Assembly (NCBI RefSeq): GCF_937123735.1
Contig: NZ_CAKZKL010000034.1
Span: forward strand, 18,070-82,069
DNA: 64,000 bases
Direction: 5' to 3'
DNA from: an uncultured Lentibacter sp.
GTDB taxonomy: Bacteria > Pseudomonadota > Alphaproteobacteria > Rhodobacterales > Rhodobacteraceae
Of this stretch, positions 54,580 to 63,894 are shown piece after piece. Made by a program: the position numbers and the translations under genes. Each line of letters starts with the position of its first letter. The first letter of the stretch is position 1. The notes under the pieces were generated by a model. That model had not been told where the DNA came from. It ran no database searches and saw only the letters and a program-made list of their open reading frames with translations.

Positions 54580-55887
54580 TTAATCTCTCAGAGCGAGTTC
54601 TTTTACCTTGGCGACAGGCTGCCAGATATAGTCGAGCACGGTGCGCTTCCCGGAGACCACATCAACGGAGGCTGTCATGCCGGGCAGGAGCGTGACCTCC
54701 TCGCCGGTGGCCAGTGTGATGGTGCTGTCAAGAGAGACGTCGATCAGGTAGAACGTGCCGGCGCTATCACCGTTCTCAGAGATCGCATCCGGGCTGATGC
54801 TCATGACATGCCCGTTCACCGCGCCGTAGCGGGAGGAGTCATAGGCGCTGAGCCGAATGCGGGCCAGATCATCCAGACGAATGCTTGAGATGTCCTTCGG
54901 GTCAATCTTGGCTTCGAGCTTGAGCGCCTCACCGGTTGGAACGATCTCCAGAATAACGTCGCCGGCTTTGACATAGGCGCCGACGGTTTGGAAATTGATC
55001 CGGTTGACGATCCCATCAACGGGTGCGCGGATGATCGTGCGTTTCACGCGCTCCCTGAGAGCGGGCACAAGGGTGTTTACTTCGCTCAGCTCGGCCACAA
55101 CTGCGTTCAGCTCTTCAAGCGCGCTGCGCTTGTAGCTGTCGAGGCTGTTGGCGATCTGGTTTTCTATTTCCGAAATAGCCGATCCGGCGCTGGCCACACG
55201 GGTGATGGCATTCTGGATCTCGCCCGTCATGCGCTGCTCTTCGCGGCGCAGTTCCAGAAGGCGGGTTTCAGGCATGATATTCTGGATGACCAAAGGATTG
55301 ATGATGGCGATTTCAGAGCTGACAAGCTCCAGCATGTTGCGGGAGGTTTCCAGAGCCTGCTCTGCGGCGATCAGGGCTTGCTGGCGCTGTGCTTTTTGCT
55401 GTTCCAGAATAGACAGCGAGCCGGCGAGCTCTTTGCGTTTGGCCGTGTGCAGGGCGAGTTCTGTTGCGGCGGTATCCTTTGAGGTGGCAATCATGGCGCT
55501 GTCGGGTGCAAAGCTCTGGCCTGTGCTTTCCGCCTTGAGGCGCAGCTCGCGCACCGAAAGAGTGGCCGCGCGCTGTTGCAGTTTGTCGAGCTCAGCTTGC
55601 AGTTCAATCGGGTTGATCTCATAGAGCACATCTCCTTGTTTTACCAAAGAATTTTCGCTGACTGAGCGCGAGAGAATAACCCCCGATTCCGAAGATTGGA
55701 CCATTTGGTTCTGGGTGGTGGAGACAACTTTGCCGTCACCCCGGGTCACATTGTCCAGCTCGGCAATAGAGGCCCAACCCACGATCACCACAATGAAAGC
55801 CGCGACAAGCACGATAATCAGCGAGTTTCCAAAGCCCTCTCGCTCTTCCATCTCCCGGGATAGCTTTTCGAATTCTGATATCGGCAT
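54580..55887 (-). CDS. Type I secretion membrane fusion protein (HlyD/PrtE family)
   Basis: A 435-residue adaptor. The single N-terminal membrane span is LIIVLVAAFIVVIVGWASIAEL. Next come the lipoyl-like strands (QMVQSSESGVILSRSVSENSLVKQGDVLYEI), a long coiled coil (~100-270), and then TIIRAPVDGIVNRINFQTVGAYVKAGDVILEIVP with the beta-barrel domain ending at KRTVLDYIWQPVAKV. It bridges the ABC transporter and the outer-membrane channel. It lies 19 bp after the ABC gene. Confidence 0.93.
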   Translation of the reverse strand: MPISEFEKLSREMEEREGFGNSLIIVLVAAFIVVIVGWASIAELDNVTRGDGKVVSTTQNQMVQSSESGVILSRSVSENSLVKQGDVLYEINPIELQAELDKLQQRAATLSVRELRLKAESTGQSFAPDSAMIATSKDTAATELALHTAKRKELAGSLSILEQQKAQRQQALIAAEQALETSRNMLELVSSEIAIINPLVIQNIMPETRLLELRREEQRMTGEIQNAITRVASAGSAISEIENQIANSLDSYKRSALEELNAVVAELSEVNTLVPALRERVKRTIIRAPVDGIVNRINFQTVGAYVKAGDVILEIVPTGEALKLEAKIDPKDISSIRLDDLARIRLSAYDSSRYGAVNGHVMSISPDAISENGDSAGTFYLIDVSLDSTITLATGEEVTLLPGMTASVDVVSGKRTVLDYIWQPVAKVKELALRD

Positions 55888-55906
55888 GATACTCTCTTAA
55901 CTCTAA

Positions 55907-58057
55907 TTATTTCAGCTGCTCGGGGGGCGCGTCGACGATGATCTTGCCCTGATCCATGACCAGCACGCGCGTCACCAGCTTGAGCAGGGTGTTGCGGTGT
56001 GTGACAGCAATCATTGTGCGGTTTTGCAGATAGCCAGACAGGCGCTCCAGAACGGCAGCTTCTGTTGAGGAATCCATGGAGCTGGTGGGCTCGTCGAGCA
56101 CCAGAACATTCGGCTCATGGAGCAGCGCGCGGCTGAGGTTGATTGACTGGCGCTGTCCGCCGGACAGGCCAACGCCGCGTTCCTTGATCTTGAGGTCATA
56201 TCCCGCAGGGTTGCCCTTGATGAAGTCATCCGTGCCGGACAGCTGGCACACCTTGAGCAGGTGGGCATCGTCATATTCATAATATCCAAGCTGGATATTT
56301 TCGCGCACGGTTCCGGAGAAGAGCCAAGCCTCTTGCAGCATCACGCCTAGGTTGCGTTGAAGATCGGATTTATCAATCTGGCGCAGGTCGATTCCATCCA
56401 TCAGGATAGAGCCTTCCGTGGGCTGGATCAGCCCGGCGCACAGCTTTGCAAAGGTTGATTTGCCCGAGCCCATGCGGCCCAGAACGGCCAGCTTTTCCCC
56501 CGCGGGGATCTTGATGGACAGATCCTTGATCAGCGGGGTTTTGGCCCCGGGGAAGGTGTAGGACACGTTCTTAAACTCGATCTCACCACGCAAGACAGGG
56601 CGGCTCAGGCGCTGGTCTGATTTGTCGACCCCATCCGTGCGTTTCATCAGGGCATCTATCGAGCGGAAGGCCTGTCGGGCCGAGTTGGCCCGAGACAGGG
56701 CCGAAGCCACCTGACCGAGCGGGCCAAGCGCCCGTCCGCCAAGGATCACGGCCGCAATCAGCCCGCCCATGGTCAGCTGTTGCGCCTGGATGAGAAAGAC
56801 GCCGTAAAAGATGGTTGCGACCTGTGCGATTTGCTGGATGGAGGCGGCAGAGTTGATCGCAAATTGAGAGAAAATCCGACTTTTCAGACCGAGCTCTGAT
56901 TGGTCCAGCGTGGCCACTTCAAAGCGGTTTTTCATCAGCCGGCCGGCGCCTGTGGCTTGGATGGTTTCCAGCCCGTTCAGGGTTTCCACGAGGACCGCCT
57001 GTTTTGACATGCCCGTGGTCATGGCCCCGGAGGCAAGCCGCGCAAGGATTGGCTGAATGGCCAGCCCGATCAGCAGCACGCAGGGCACAGCAAGCAGCGG
57101 CACGATCGCGATATTTCCACCGATCAGGTAGACGATGTAGATGAAGAAAAAGATAAATGGCAAATCCACGATGGCGACCAATGTGGCCGATGTGAAGAAC
57201 TCCCTCAGGGTATCAAACTCACGCACCACGCTGGCCACGGCTCCCGAGTTCTGATTGCCGGTATCAAGCCGCAGAGTGAGGATTTTATCAAACACCATAC
57301 GCGACATGCGCCCGTCGGCTCTTTTGCTGGCGCGGTCAATAAAGTTTGCGCGTAAAGATTTGGTAATAAAGTCAAATCCGAGCGCGATCATCACCCCGAT
57401 GGAGAGTGCAATCAGGGATTCGATCGCTTCATTGGGGACAACCCGGTCGTAGACAACCATCACGAACAACGAGGTGGACACCCCAAGGAAGTTGGACATG
57501 GTCGCCGCGAGAATAACCTGGGCATAGAGCCATTTCCCCTGGGCAAAAGCCGATAGGAACCAGCGTTTGCTGGACTGGGGCTCTGCGTTTTTGGCGCGTT
57601 GGGTCAGGATCAGGTGGCCCGAGTATTTGGCGGTAAACGCCTCGGCGGCCATTTTCTTGACCTTGAAGCCGTTTGCGACATCGGCCACGCGGAAGCTGCC
57701 ATCGGGCTTTACGTCCGTCAGGATGAAGGGGCTGCCATCCTTCCAGAAGCCAAGGAGCGGGCAGTGGTTTTGAGAGAGGGTTTTGGCCGGGATCTCGCCA
57801 AAGCTGGCAACCTGGCCGATTTCGCGCAGCACGCTGACCATCTCGGCCGGTGTGAAGCTTTCGCCCGGCTCGGCTGGCAGATCTCTGATGGCGGCCTCGC
57901 TGTAAGCTTCGCCCTGATCGCGCAGAAAACGCTGAAGCGTTTGCACCAGTGCGGTGTCATCTGGCGTGGTTTTCGCTCCGGCGTCGGCTGTTTGATCTGT
58001 TGTGACAGCAGGCAGCTCGCTTGCCGCGCCATCGGTTTTTGGGGCCGGCATGTTCAT
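55907..58057 (-). CDS. Type I secretion ABC transporter with degenerate C39-like domain
   Basis: A 716-residue permease/ATPase. Residues ~35-152 form a C39-peptidase-like domain lacking the catalytic Cys and His, so it likely binds cargo without cleaving it (LapB/HlyB style). The membrane domain spans ~170-460. The nucleotide domain has GRMGSGKST, LSGGQRQSINLSRAL and LVLDEPTSSMD. The start overlaps the OMF stop by 1 bp (TAATG). It exports RTX-type cargo to the cell surface. Confidence 0.94.
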   Translation of the reverse strand: MNMPAPKTDGAASELPAVTTDQTADAGAKTTPDDTALVQTLQRFLRDQGEAYSEAAIRDLPAEPGESFTPAEMVSVLREIGQVASFGEIPAKTLSQNHCPLLGFWKDGSPFILTDVKPDGSFRVADVANGFKVKKMAAEAFTAKYSGHLILTQRAKNAEPQSSKRWFLSAFAQGKWLYAQVILAATMSNFLGVSTSLFVMVVYDRVVPNEAIESLIALSIGVMIALGFDFITKSLRANFIDRASKRADGRMSRMVFDKILTLRLDTGNQNSGAVASVVREFDTLREFFTSATLVAIVDLPFIFFFIYIVYLIGGNIAIVPLLAVPCVLLIGLAIQPILARLASGAMTTGMSKQAVLVETLNGLETIQATGAGRLMKNRFEVATLDQSELGLKSRIFSQFAINSAASIQQIAQVATIFYGVFLIQAQQLTMGGLIAAVILGGRALGPLGQVASALSRANSARQAFRSIDALMKRTDGVDKSDQRLSRPVLRGEIEFKNVSYTFPGAKTPLIKDLSIKIPAGEKLAVLGRMGSGKSTFAKLCAGLIQPTEGSILMDGIDLRQIDKSDLQRNLGVMLQEAWLFSGTVRENIQLGYYEYDDAHLLKVCQLSGTDDFIKGNPAGYDLKIKERGVGLSGGQRQSINLSRALLHEPNVLVLDEPTSSMDSSTEAAVLERLSGYLQNRTMIAVTHRNTLLKLVTRVLVMDQGKIIVDAPPEQLK

Positions 58058-59436
58058 TATTTTGTCGCCTTCATAGGTGCGTTCTGGGCGCTGAGCCCGA
58101 GCTTGCGCGCCAGCAATCCGGAGCTTGCAAGCATTTCAAGTTCCAGCTTTGCGAGCTCTGCCTGGGCCAGTATTTTCCGGTCTGTGGTGCGGTAGCTGTT
58201 CACTTCGGCATCAATCAGTTGGCGCACCGAGGTTTGGCCTGTAGCCAGCTGCGACCAGAGGATTTCGATCTCTTTCGCTGCGGAGACCTCTTGAGCGGCA
58301 AGCGTTACGAGGCTCTCGCGCAGGGCGGCGCGCTGGCTGAGGGCGGTATCAAGCTCGGATTTACCGGCCAGCTTCAACCCTTCTAGCGCTTGCTCTGTCG
58401 CTTCCAGGCGGGCGGCTTTGGCCGCTGTGTCTGCTTTGCGGCGGCCACCATCTCCGAGGATCCAGCGGACTTCAAACCCCAAGGCGAGGTTGGTTTGCTC
58501 GTCGCGGTCCATGGGCGAGGAGACCCCGGCGCTCAGCCCGACCGTGGGTTTTTCGCGGCCCTGCGCCGCCAGCAGAGCTTGTTTGGCCGACAACACCTGC
58601 GCCGCAGACTGAAGCAGAATCGGAGCTGTGCTCCAGTCGCGTTTGATTTTGGCAAGGTCGGCCTCGGTGAGCAGGGCGGGAGGCGCACTCAGGGCCTTGG
58701 GCGCTGCGCCGAACTGCTTGATATAGAGCGCTGTCGTTGCGGCCTTGCTGGCATCAATTTGAGACTTTTCCAGCACCAGGCTGCGCACCGCAATGTCGGC
58801 AGATGTGCTGGCGCTTTTGTCGATCATTCCGCTGGCGACGAGGGTTTCCATTTGACCAAGCATTTCCGTGGCCTTGACCATCAGCGCGGTGAGGGCGTCT
58901 TCGCGGGCCTGAAGGGCGTGCAGGTCGACCCAGGTGGCGCCAGCTTCGCGGGCTGTTCTGTTGGCGACAATCTCCGCCTCTGTCAGGGCGACGAGAGCGC
59001 TGGCCTGAGCGCCGTCGATCATCGCGCTGCTCAGGCCGCCGTCATAAATGACCTGCCGCAAGGAGAGGTTGGCGCTGGCCCCGTTGGTTGTTTGGGAGGC
59101 AAGACCCGCGCCGCGCTCAACCATGGAGCCAAGGTTGGCGCTGGTTTCAAGCTGCGGCTTGCGGGCGGCCTCAGAGACAGTCACAAGGTGGCGGGCCTCG
59201 GCGGCAGCGCCCAGGGCTGCGAGGTATTCGGGCGTTGCACCCACAGCGCGGGTAATGTCGGCCTTGAAACCGCCGGTGAGCTTGCTGGCCGTGCTACGCG
59301 CCTGCGCCGAAGAGGCCGAAACCTGCGCCAGCGCGCGGACCTCGTTTTCCAGCGTCTCACCGGTATATTGCGGCGCGCCACAGGCGGCGAGCACCATCAC
59401 AGGCGCGACAACGAGGAGCTTGCTTTTGGTTTTCAT
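58057..59436 (-). CDS. TolC-like outer-membrane channel lipoprotein
   Basis: A 459-residue outer-membrane factor. MKTKSKLLVVAPVMVLAACGAP is a lipoprotein signal with an LAAC lipobox, so the channel is lipid-anchored as in OprM-type members. The body shows the duplicated coiled-coil pattern (ALVALTEAEIVANRTAREAGATWVDLHALQAR; AQAELAKLELEMLASSGLLARKLG). ATG 59436 is chosen over TTG 59442. It is the first gene of the secretion operon, divergent from the 1013-residue cargo gene. Confidence 0.92.
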   Translation of the reverse strand: MKTKSKLLVVAPVMVLAACGAPQYTGETLENEVRALAQVSASSAQARSTASKLTGGFKADITRAVGATPEYLAALGAAAEARHLVTVSEAARKPQLETSANLGSMVERGAGLASQTTNGASANLSLRQVIYDGGLSSAMIDGAQASALVALTEAEIVANRTAREAGATWVDLHALQAREDALTALMVKATEMLGQMETLVASGMIDKSASTSADIAVRSLVLEKSQIDASKAATTALYIKQFGAAPKALSAPPALLTEADLAKIKRDWSTAPILLQSAAQVLSAKQALLAAQGREKPTVGLSAGVSSPMDRDEQTNLALGFEVRWILGDGGRRKADTAAKAARLEATEQALEGLKLAGKSELDTALSQRAALRESLVTLAAQEVSAAKEIEILWSQLATGQTSVRQLIDAEVNSYRTTDRKILAQAELAKLELEMLASSGLLARKLGLSAQNAPMKATK

Positions 59437-59688
59437 GGTCAACTTCCCTCATGGGCCATATAAACGGCTTTATTGGTTAATACGGCTATATGAGAATTGA
59501 ATTTGTTAAAACCCTTAATTTTAACGAAATGCCAGTATTTGCGTTAGAAATTCTATAATAAATTATTAAAACACTTTCTGCAAAACAGGGCCGCTGGGGG
59601 GATTTTATATATAGTATTTTGAGTATTGAACTGGATGTTTCGCGCGTGGTTTAAGGCATTAGTCAATATAAATGTCTGGAGATAAATA
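59437..59688. promoter_or_regulatory. AT-rich divergent control region between T1SS and cargo genes
   Basis: About 250 bp, markedly AT-rich against its surroundings, with runs such as TATAATAAATTATTAAAAC and ATTTTATATATAG. It must hold the promoters of both the secretion operon and the cargo gene. It is a plausible target for H-NS-type silencing. No single clear -35/-10 pair was assigned. Confidence 0.55.
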
Positions 59689-62600
59689 ATGACGATCCAA
59701 CAACACGCGTCCTTCGACGCCGAGGCTGCAGGGCTGAATGCTACCAGCAACACCAATCCCGCAGTGTCCAAAATGGTTAAACTTTGGGAATCAAAGAACG
59801 CCCAACGTGCACTCAAAGGCTCGGGCCTCACGCTCATGGCAATGTCCCTGACAGCTTGTGGAAGTGATTCGGTTGACACGCCCGCTGCAGTTGCTGTCGT
59901 GGATAGCGATCTTACAGTAAGCCCTGATACAATTTCTGCTTCAGGTGATGTAACGGCCGCTCGTGCTTACACTCCAGGCGGGAATGATCTGGTAAATACC
60001 CTTCAGTCAGATGACGTGATTACTGGTTTGGCTGGAACAGCTCAAGCTATGACGATCACGTTCGGCAACAACAATGATGCGGGCGCTGCTACAGTGGCTC
60101 CGACAATCACTAATATAGAAATAATCAACTTTAACAGCGTAAGCTCTGATGGCAACGTAGACACACTTGATCTTGGTAATGCGACGGGCGTGACAAACGT
60201 CAACGTTACATCCCTTGATGATAGCTTGGTGATTCGTGGTATCGATACAGTCGCTGTAAACGTTGCTGCGAACTCAGTTTCAGACGAAACAACCGGCGTT
60301 GGCTTTGAATTTGATGATAGTGCGGTGAGTGGCGCAGCGGATAGTGTCGACCTTGCAGTGAACGGATTTAACGGTGCTGACATCAACGTCGGTGCGGCCG
60401 CTTCAGAGACAGCAGACGGTACAGGCGTTGAAACTCTCAACCTTTCAGCATCCGGTTCGGCTTCAACAATTGCTAATATTGGCTCAACTGGAAACACCAC
60501 CGTAAATGTTGATGCCGACGCAGAGTTGACCGTAACGGCAATGTCAGCGACTGGTATCGAAACCTTGAACCTTACGGGTTCAACGGCTGCTACAAGCATC
60601 AACGTTGCAGCTAACATTTCGGCTAATGAATTTGCTTACACGGGCGGTGCTGGTAGCGACACGCTGATTGCAAACTCTGGCTTTACAGGAACCGACACGC
60701 TTAATGCTGGTACTGGTTCTGCTGACGTTTTGAGCATTCGTGCAGCAGCGGGCTCCGCAGACGTAACGGTTGGCGCATTGAATGCAGATCTAGCGGCAGT
60801 TGCGACTGGCTGGGACACCCTTGATATGCGCTCTGTTGACAATGCCGGTGCTAACGCAACTGATTTCACGGTAGATATGGATCACTTGCCAGGCGTTTCA
60901 GCCGTATCCATGCGTGCAGGTGATACTGGCACTAAAACAGTATTTACGCTGAATGACTTGTCTGTTGCTCAGGCTGGCGCATTGTCGGTAACGCATACTG
61001 GTACCAACGGTGGTACAGATAGCGAAGTTATCGTTGATATGAAAGTCAACGGAACGGATACGGTTAAGTTGGCGGCAACTGTAACTGCAGATACTCAGGT
61101 CGTTGAACTTAACGATGCAAACGACAACATTGAGAACGCAGAAATCACATTGGCAGGTGCTGCAACGACAAACCTTGATGTAGATGTTTCATCGTTCCTG
61201 ACATCGCTGAAAGTATCAGGTGGTGCAGCTGATGAATCACTGGTCATCACTAACGCACACACCTCCGCCACTTTGGATATGTCTGAGGTCGTATCTGATG
61301 TAACTGCAACTTTGGGCGCTGGCACACAAACAGCTTCCTTTGGTAGTGGTGACGACGAAGTTACGTCTGCAGCTGGTATCAAGACTGTTACCCTTGGTGC
61401 AGGTGATGATACATTCACAACAACAGTTGCGCAGCTTGGTACTGCCGCTACTTCATGGGACAGTGTTAATGCTGGCGAAGGCACAGATACTCTTGCACTG
61501 TCAACTATGACTGCTGTTACTGCTGAGGCGGGTGTAAATCTTACTGGTTTTGAGCGTCTTTCGATTACTGGCGACGTAGGTGCAGCTGCAACTCACAATA
61601 TGGCTGCATATGGAAGCACATTTGCACGCATCACAGTGGGTGATACAGATGATGACTTGCTCACTTTGTCTAACGTTGCTTTGTCTTTCTCCGATTTGCG
61701 CATCAGTGCAGCGGCCGAGTCCGATACGGAAGTTGCATTAGAGCGTGTGATCGATACGGCCACCAACTCACTGGCCGTTACAATTGAGCGTGGTGAAACC
61801 GTTAAGGTTCTGACGATCAATGATGAAGAAACAGGTAGCTTTGGTCAGTCTGGAACCGCAGGTAACGTAATTATCACAACTCTGAACAATGGTGATATGA
61901 CAAGCATGACTGTTACAGGTGCTGGTGATTTCACTGTAACCAACGCAATGTCTTCGACTGTTCTCGCTACAGTAGATGCATCTATTGCGACTGGCAGAGT
62001 TGATATGTCGGCAGCTAATTCCACGGTTGCAATTACTGCTACTGGTAACGCTCTCGATGGTGGTGTATTCGACTTCACCGGTGGTTCTGGTGATGATGTG
62101 ATCACTGGCGGCTTGGCAGCTGACATCTTGATCGGTGGTGCAGGTACTGACACGATTGTTGGTGGTGCTGGTGCTGATGATATCACCGGTGGTGATGGCG
62201 CTGACACTCTCACAGGTGGCACTGGGCTCGACACTTTCCACTACGTAGCAACTACAGTTTCTACACATGGAGCCGATACGATTGCTGACTTTACAGCTTC
62301 GCAAGGCGATGAGATCTCGATCGATATTGCTACTGCTGGCGGTGCTGCTGGTACAGCCGATGGCCTTGTGCTGGTTGACGCTAATGGTGAAGCAGCGGCA
62401 GCAATTACGAATGCTGATCTTGTAGTGATTGAGGACGGGATCGTTATTGATGTAAGCGGTAATGCAACTGCAGATCTTGCGGCAATTAATGCGGTTCTCA
62501 CGGACGGCGGCGACGACGAGGCGGCTGCAAACGCAGAGTTTATCGTTATTTTGAACGCTGACACCAACGGTGACGGTAATGCAGATGCAATCCAAGCTTG

Positions 62601-62730
62601 GTATATGCATGAAACTGGTGGTGCTAACAGCCAAGCTGATGAAGCAGCATTGATTGCTACACTTTCAAACCTTTCAGGTACTGCCGATTTGACTGATGTA
62701 TTCGGTGTTACGAATGTTGAATTTGTCTAA
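59689..62730 (+). CDS. Large RTX surface/S-layer-like protein, probable T1SS cargo
   Basis: A 1013-residue Thr/Asp/Ala/Gly-rich, Lys-poor acidic protein. Residues 1-65 are unusual: a ~45-residue polar leader, a hydrophobic stretch and SLTACGSDS (C57), lipobox-like but far from the N-terminus. A long beta-strand-rich body follows. Calcium-binding RTX repeats lie near 800-850 (GGSGDDVITGG, GGAGTDTIVGGAGADDITGGDGADTLTGG). The C-terminus ends NVEFV, a typical type I secretion end. It is codon-biased towards A/T compared with neighbours. SD GGAG lies 8 nt before the ATG. Confidence 0.88.
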   Translation: MTIQQHASFDAEAAGLNATSNTNPAVSKMVKLWESKNAQRALKGSGLTLMAMSLTACGSDSVDTPAAVAVVDSDLTVSPDTISASGDVTAARAYTPGGNDLVNTLQSDDVITGLAGTAQAMTITFGNNNDAGAATVAPTITNIEIINFNSVSSDGNVDTLDLGNATGVTNVNVTSLDDSLVIRGIDTVAVNVAANSVSDETTGVGFEFDDSAVSGAADSVDLAVNGFNGADINVGAAASETADGTGVETLNLSASGSASTIANIGSTGNTTVNVDADAELTVTAMSATGIETLNLTGSTAATSINVAANISANEFAYTGGAGSDTLIANSGFTGTDTLNAGTGSADVLSIRAAAGSADVTVGALNADLAAVATGWDTLDMRSVDNAGANATDFTVDMDHLPGVSAVSMRAGDTGTKTVFTLNDLSVAQAGALSVTHTGTNGGTDSEVIVDMKVNGTDTVKLAATVTADTQVVELNDANDNIENAEITLAGAATTNLDVDVSSFLTSLKVSGGAADESLVITNAHTSATLDMSEVVSDVTATLGAGTQTASFGSGDDEVTSAAGIKTVTLGAGDDTFTTTVAQLGTAATSWDSVNAGEGTDTLALSTMTAVTAEAGVNLTGFERLSITGDVGAAATHNMAAYGSTFARITVGDTDDDLLTLSNVALSFSDLRISAAAESDTEVALERVIDTATNSLAVTIERGETVKVLTINDEETGSFGQSGTAGNVIITTLNNGDMTSMTVTGAGDFTVTNAMSSTVLATVDASIATGRVDMSAANSTVAITATGNALDGGVFDFTGGSGDDVITGGLAADILIGGAGTDTIVGGAGADDITGGDGADTLTGGTGLDTFHYVATTVSTHGADTIADFTASQGDEISIDIATAGGAAGTADGLVLVDANGEAAAAITNADLVVIEDGIVIDVSGNATADLAAINAVLTDGGDDEAAANAEFIVILNADTNGDGNADAIQAWYMHETGGANSQADEAALIATLSNLSGTADLTDVFGVTNVEFV

Positions 62731-62834
62731 TCAATGAATATGTTTCCTCCGCTTTAGTGCGGGGGTAACTTTAAAAAACTGTTCGCTGTGGGTTCAACTA
62801 AAATCTCCAGTCGTACAAATGCCCATGGCAAGGG

Positions 62835-62873
62835 AAGCCTTTCAGCTAGAGATAGTTGGAAGGCTTTTTCTTT
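62835..62873 (+). terminator. Rho-independent terminator of the RTX protein gene
   Basis: AAGCCTTTCAGCT pairs with AGTTGGAAGGCTT (13 bp, two G-U pairs) around AGAGAT, followed by TTTCTTT. It lies about 105 nt after the stop. A weaker hairpin (CCTCCGC/GCGGGGG) sits earlier at about 62746-62765. Confidence 0.8.
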
Positions 62874-62906
62874 GCTCATATAGTCCTCAAAATGGAGATC
62901 CTCCCA

Positions 62907-63032
62907 ATGAAACATATACTCCTCGGTGCGGCGCTTGTGAGCTAGGGTGGCGGCGGCCCTGTGGCGTGGGCAAAATTAACGTGGTTGGCGGACAATCATG
63001 ACCACATCGTAACAATTGAGCATAACCAGTGA
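62907..63032 (+). pseudogene. Possible broken small exported-protein ORF
   Basis: ATG 62907, with GGAG upstream, encodes MKHILLGAALVS and then an in-frame TAG at 62943-62945. Reading through the stop continues as GGGGPVAWAKLTW... to TGA at 63030-63032. The N-terminus looks like a truncated signal peptide. It may be a decayed gene or chance. The rest of the 400-bp gap (62731-63129) holds only the terminator and nothing else recognisable. Confidence 0.3.
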
Positions 63033-63129
63033 TATTTTGTATTTAAGCCCCCAATCATACTTTTTGGTAAGACAACCTCCTTAGTGTGGCACGGTGATTG
63101 CAACTCTTGCCTAGGCATAGGAGGCTTAT

Positions 63130-63894
63130 ATGACAACTATAGCGCAAATTGACCAACTTATCAGCAACTTACAGGGTTTAAAGGCGTCTATTGCAAAACC
63201 TGCCGCCGATGCAGAAGGGGCTGACTTTGCGTCCGTTTTTGAATCTGCTGTGAGTGATGCCGAGGTTGTGGACAAAGGGCTGGCACCCATGACTTTGGCA
63301 AGCAACAGCGCTGTGAGTGCTGCGCTGCTCGCTAGCGAAATTGGGGGCATTGCTCGGTTCCGTTCAATCGATTTGCTCGTTGATACTGTTCAGGTTTCTC
63401 GGACAGCTCGCCCGAATATGCGAGAGTTTATGGATGCAACTGGAGCAAGCGCCGCTGATGCAAGTGAGCTTCTCTACGGTGTGATTGGCAGCAACGGCGA
63501 TTATCGAGATTGGGATACCATCATGTCGTCCGACAACCCTATCGATGCTGCTCGAGCGGCGACTGCGCAGCTCTACAACAGTAGCTTAGGCTATGAGATG
63601 GTGAATGACGCCAGCTATGGAACGCCAGAATTTGCGGATGAACTTGCTGCTAAATCACTTTCGGACGAAACCACGCTAGGCAAGCACGGTAACTTTGCGC
63701 TGCACTCAACTGAGAATGTCAGCTCGCTCATGGCAGTCAGCAGCTCTGGTTTGCTGCTGCGTGGTGCTGGGTCAACGCCCGACCAAATTGAGCGCACAGC
63801 TTGGTTATTTGGTTTTTCTACCGAGGGACTTGGATCACTAGCGCAGAAAGCTGAAACTGCAGCGCTTAAAGATGCGCTGGAGAGTTTCGCCTGA
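63130..63894 (+). CDS. Unrecognised 254-residue acidic protein
   Basis: Clear gene: AGGAGG 6 nt before ATG 63130. The product begins MTTIAQIDQLISNLQGLKAS, is acidic, Ser/Ala-rich and mostly helical by composition, and has no signal peptide, membrane span or RTX repeat. A central segment (RPNMREFMDATGASAADASELLYGVIGSNGDYRDWDTIM) may be a folded core. It lies downstream of the RTX protein gene in the same orientation, beyond its terminator. I do not recognise the family. Confidence 0.7.
   Translation: MTTIAQIDQLISNLQGLKASIAKPAADAEGADFASVFESAVSDAEVVDKGLAPMTLASNSAVSAALLASEIGGIARFRSIDLLVDTVQVSRTARPNMREFMDATGASAADASELLYGVIGSNGDYRDWDTIMSSDNPIDAARAATAQLYNSSLGYEMVNDASYGTPEFADELAAKSLSDETTLGKHGNFALHSTENVSSLMAVSSSGLLLRGAGSTPDQIERTAWLFGFSTEGLGSLAQKAETAALKDALESFA

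Noticed and set aside
62060..62240. Short repeats that could be mistaken for a CRISPR or DNA repeat array
   Set aside because: They are RTX nonapeptide codons (GGxGxDxxx); unit length and spacing are not those of a CRISPR array.
60042..62634. Several long minus-strand frames inside the RTX protein gene
   Set aside because: They are Ser/Thr/Val-rich reflections of the Ala/Asp/Gly-rich repeat protein on the plus strand.
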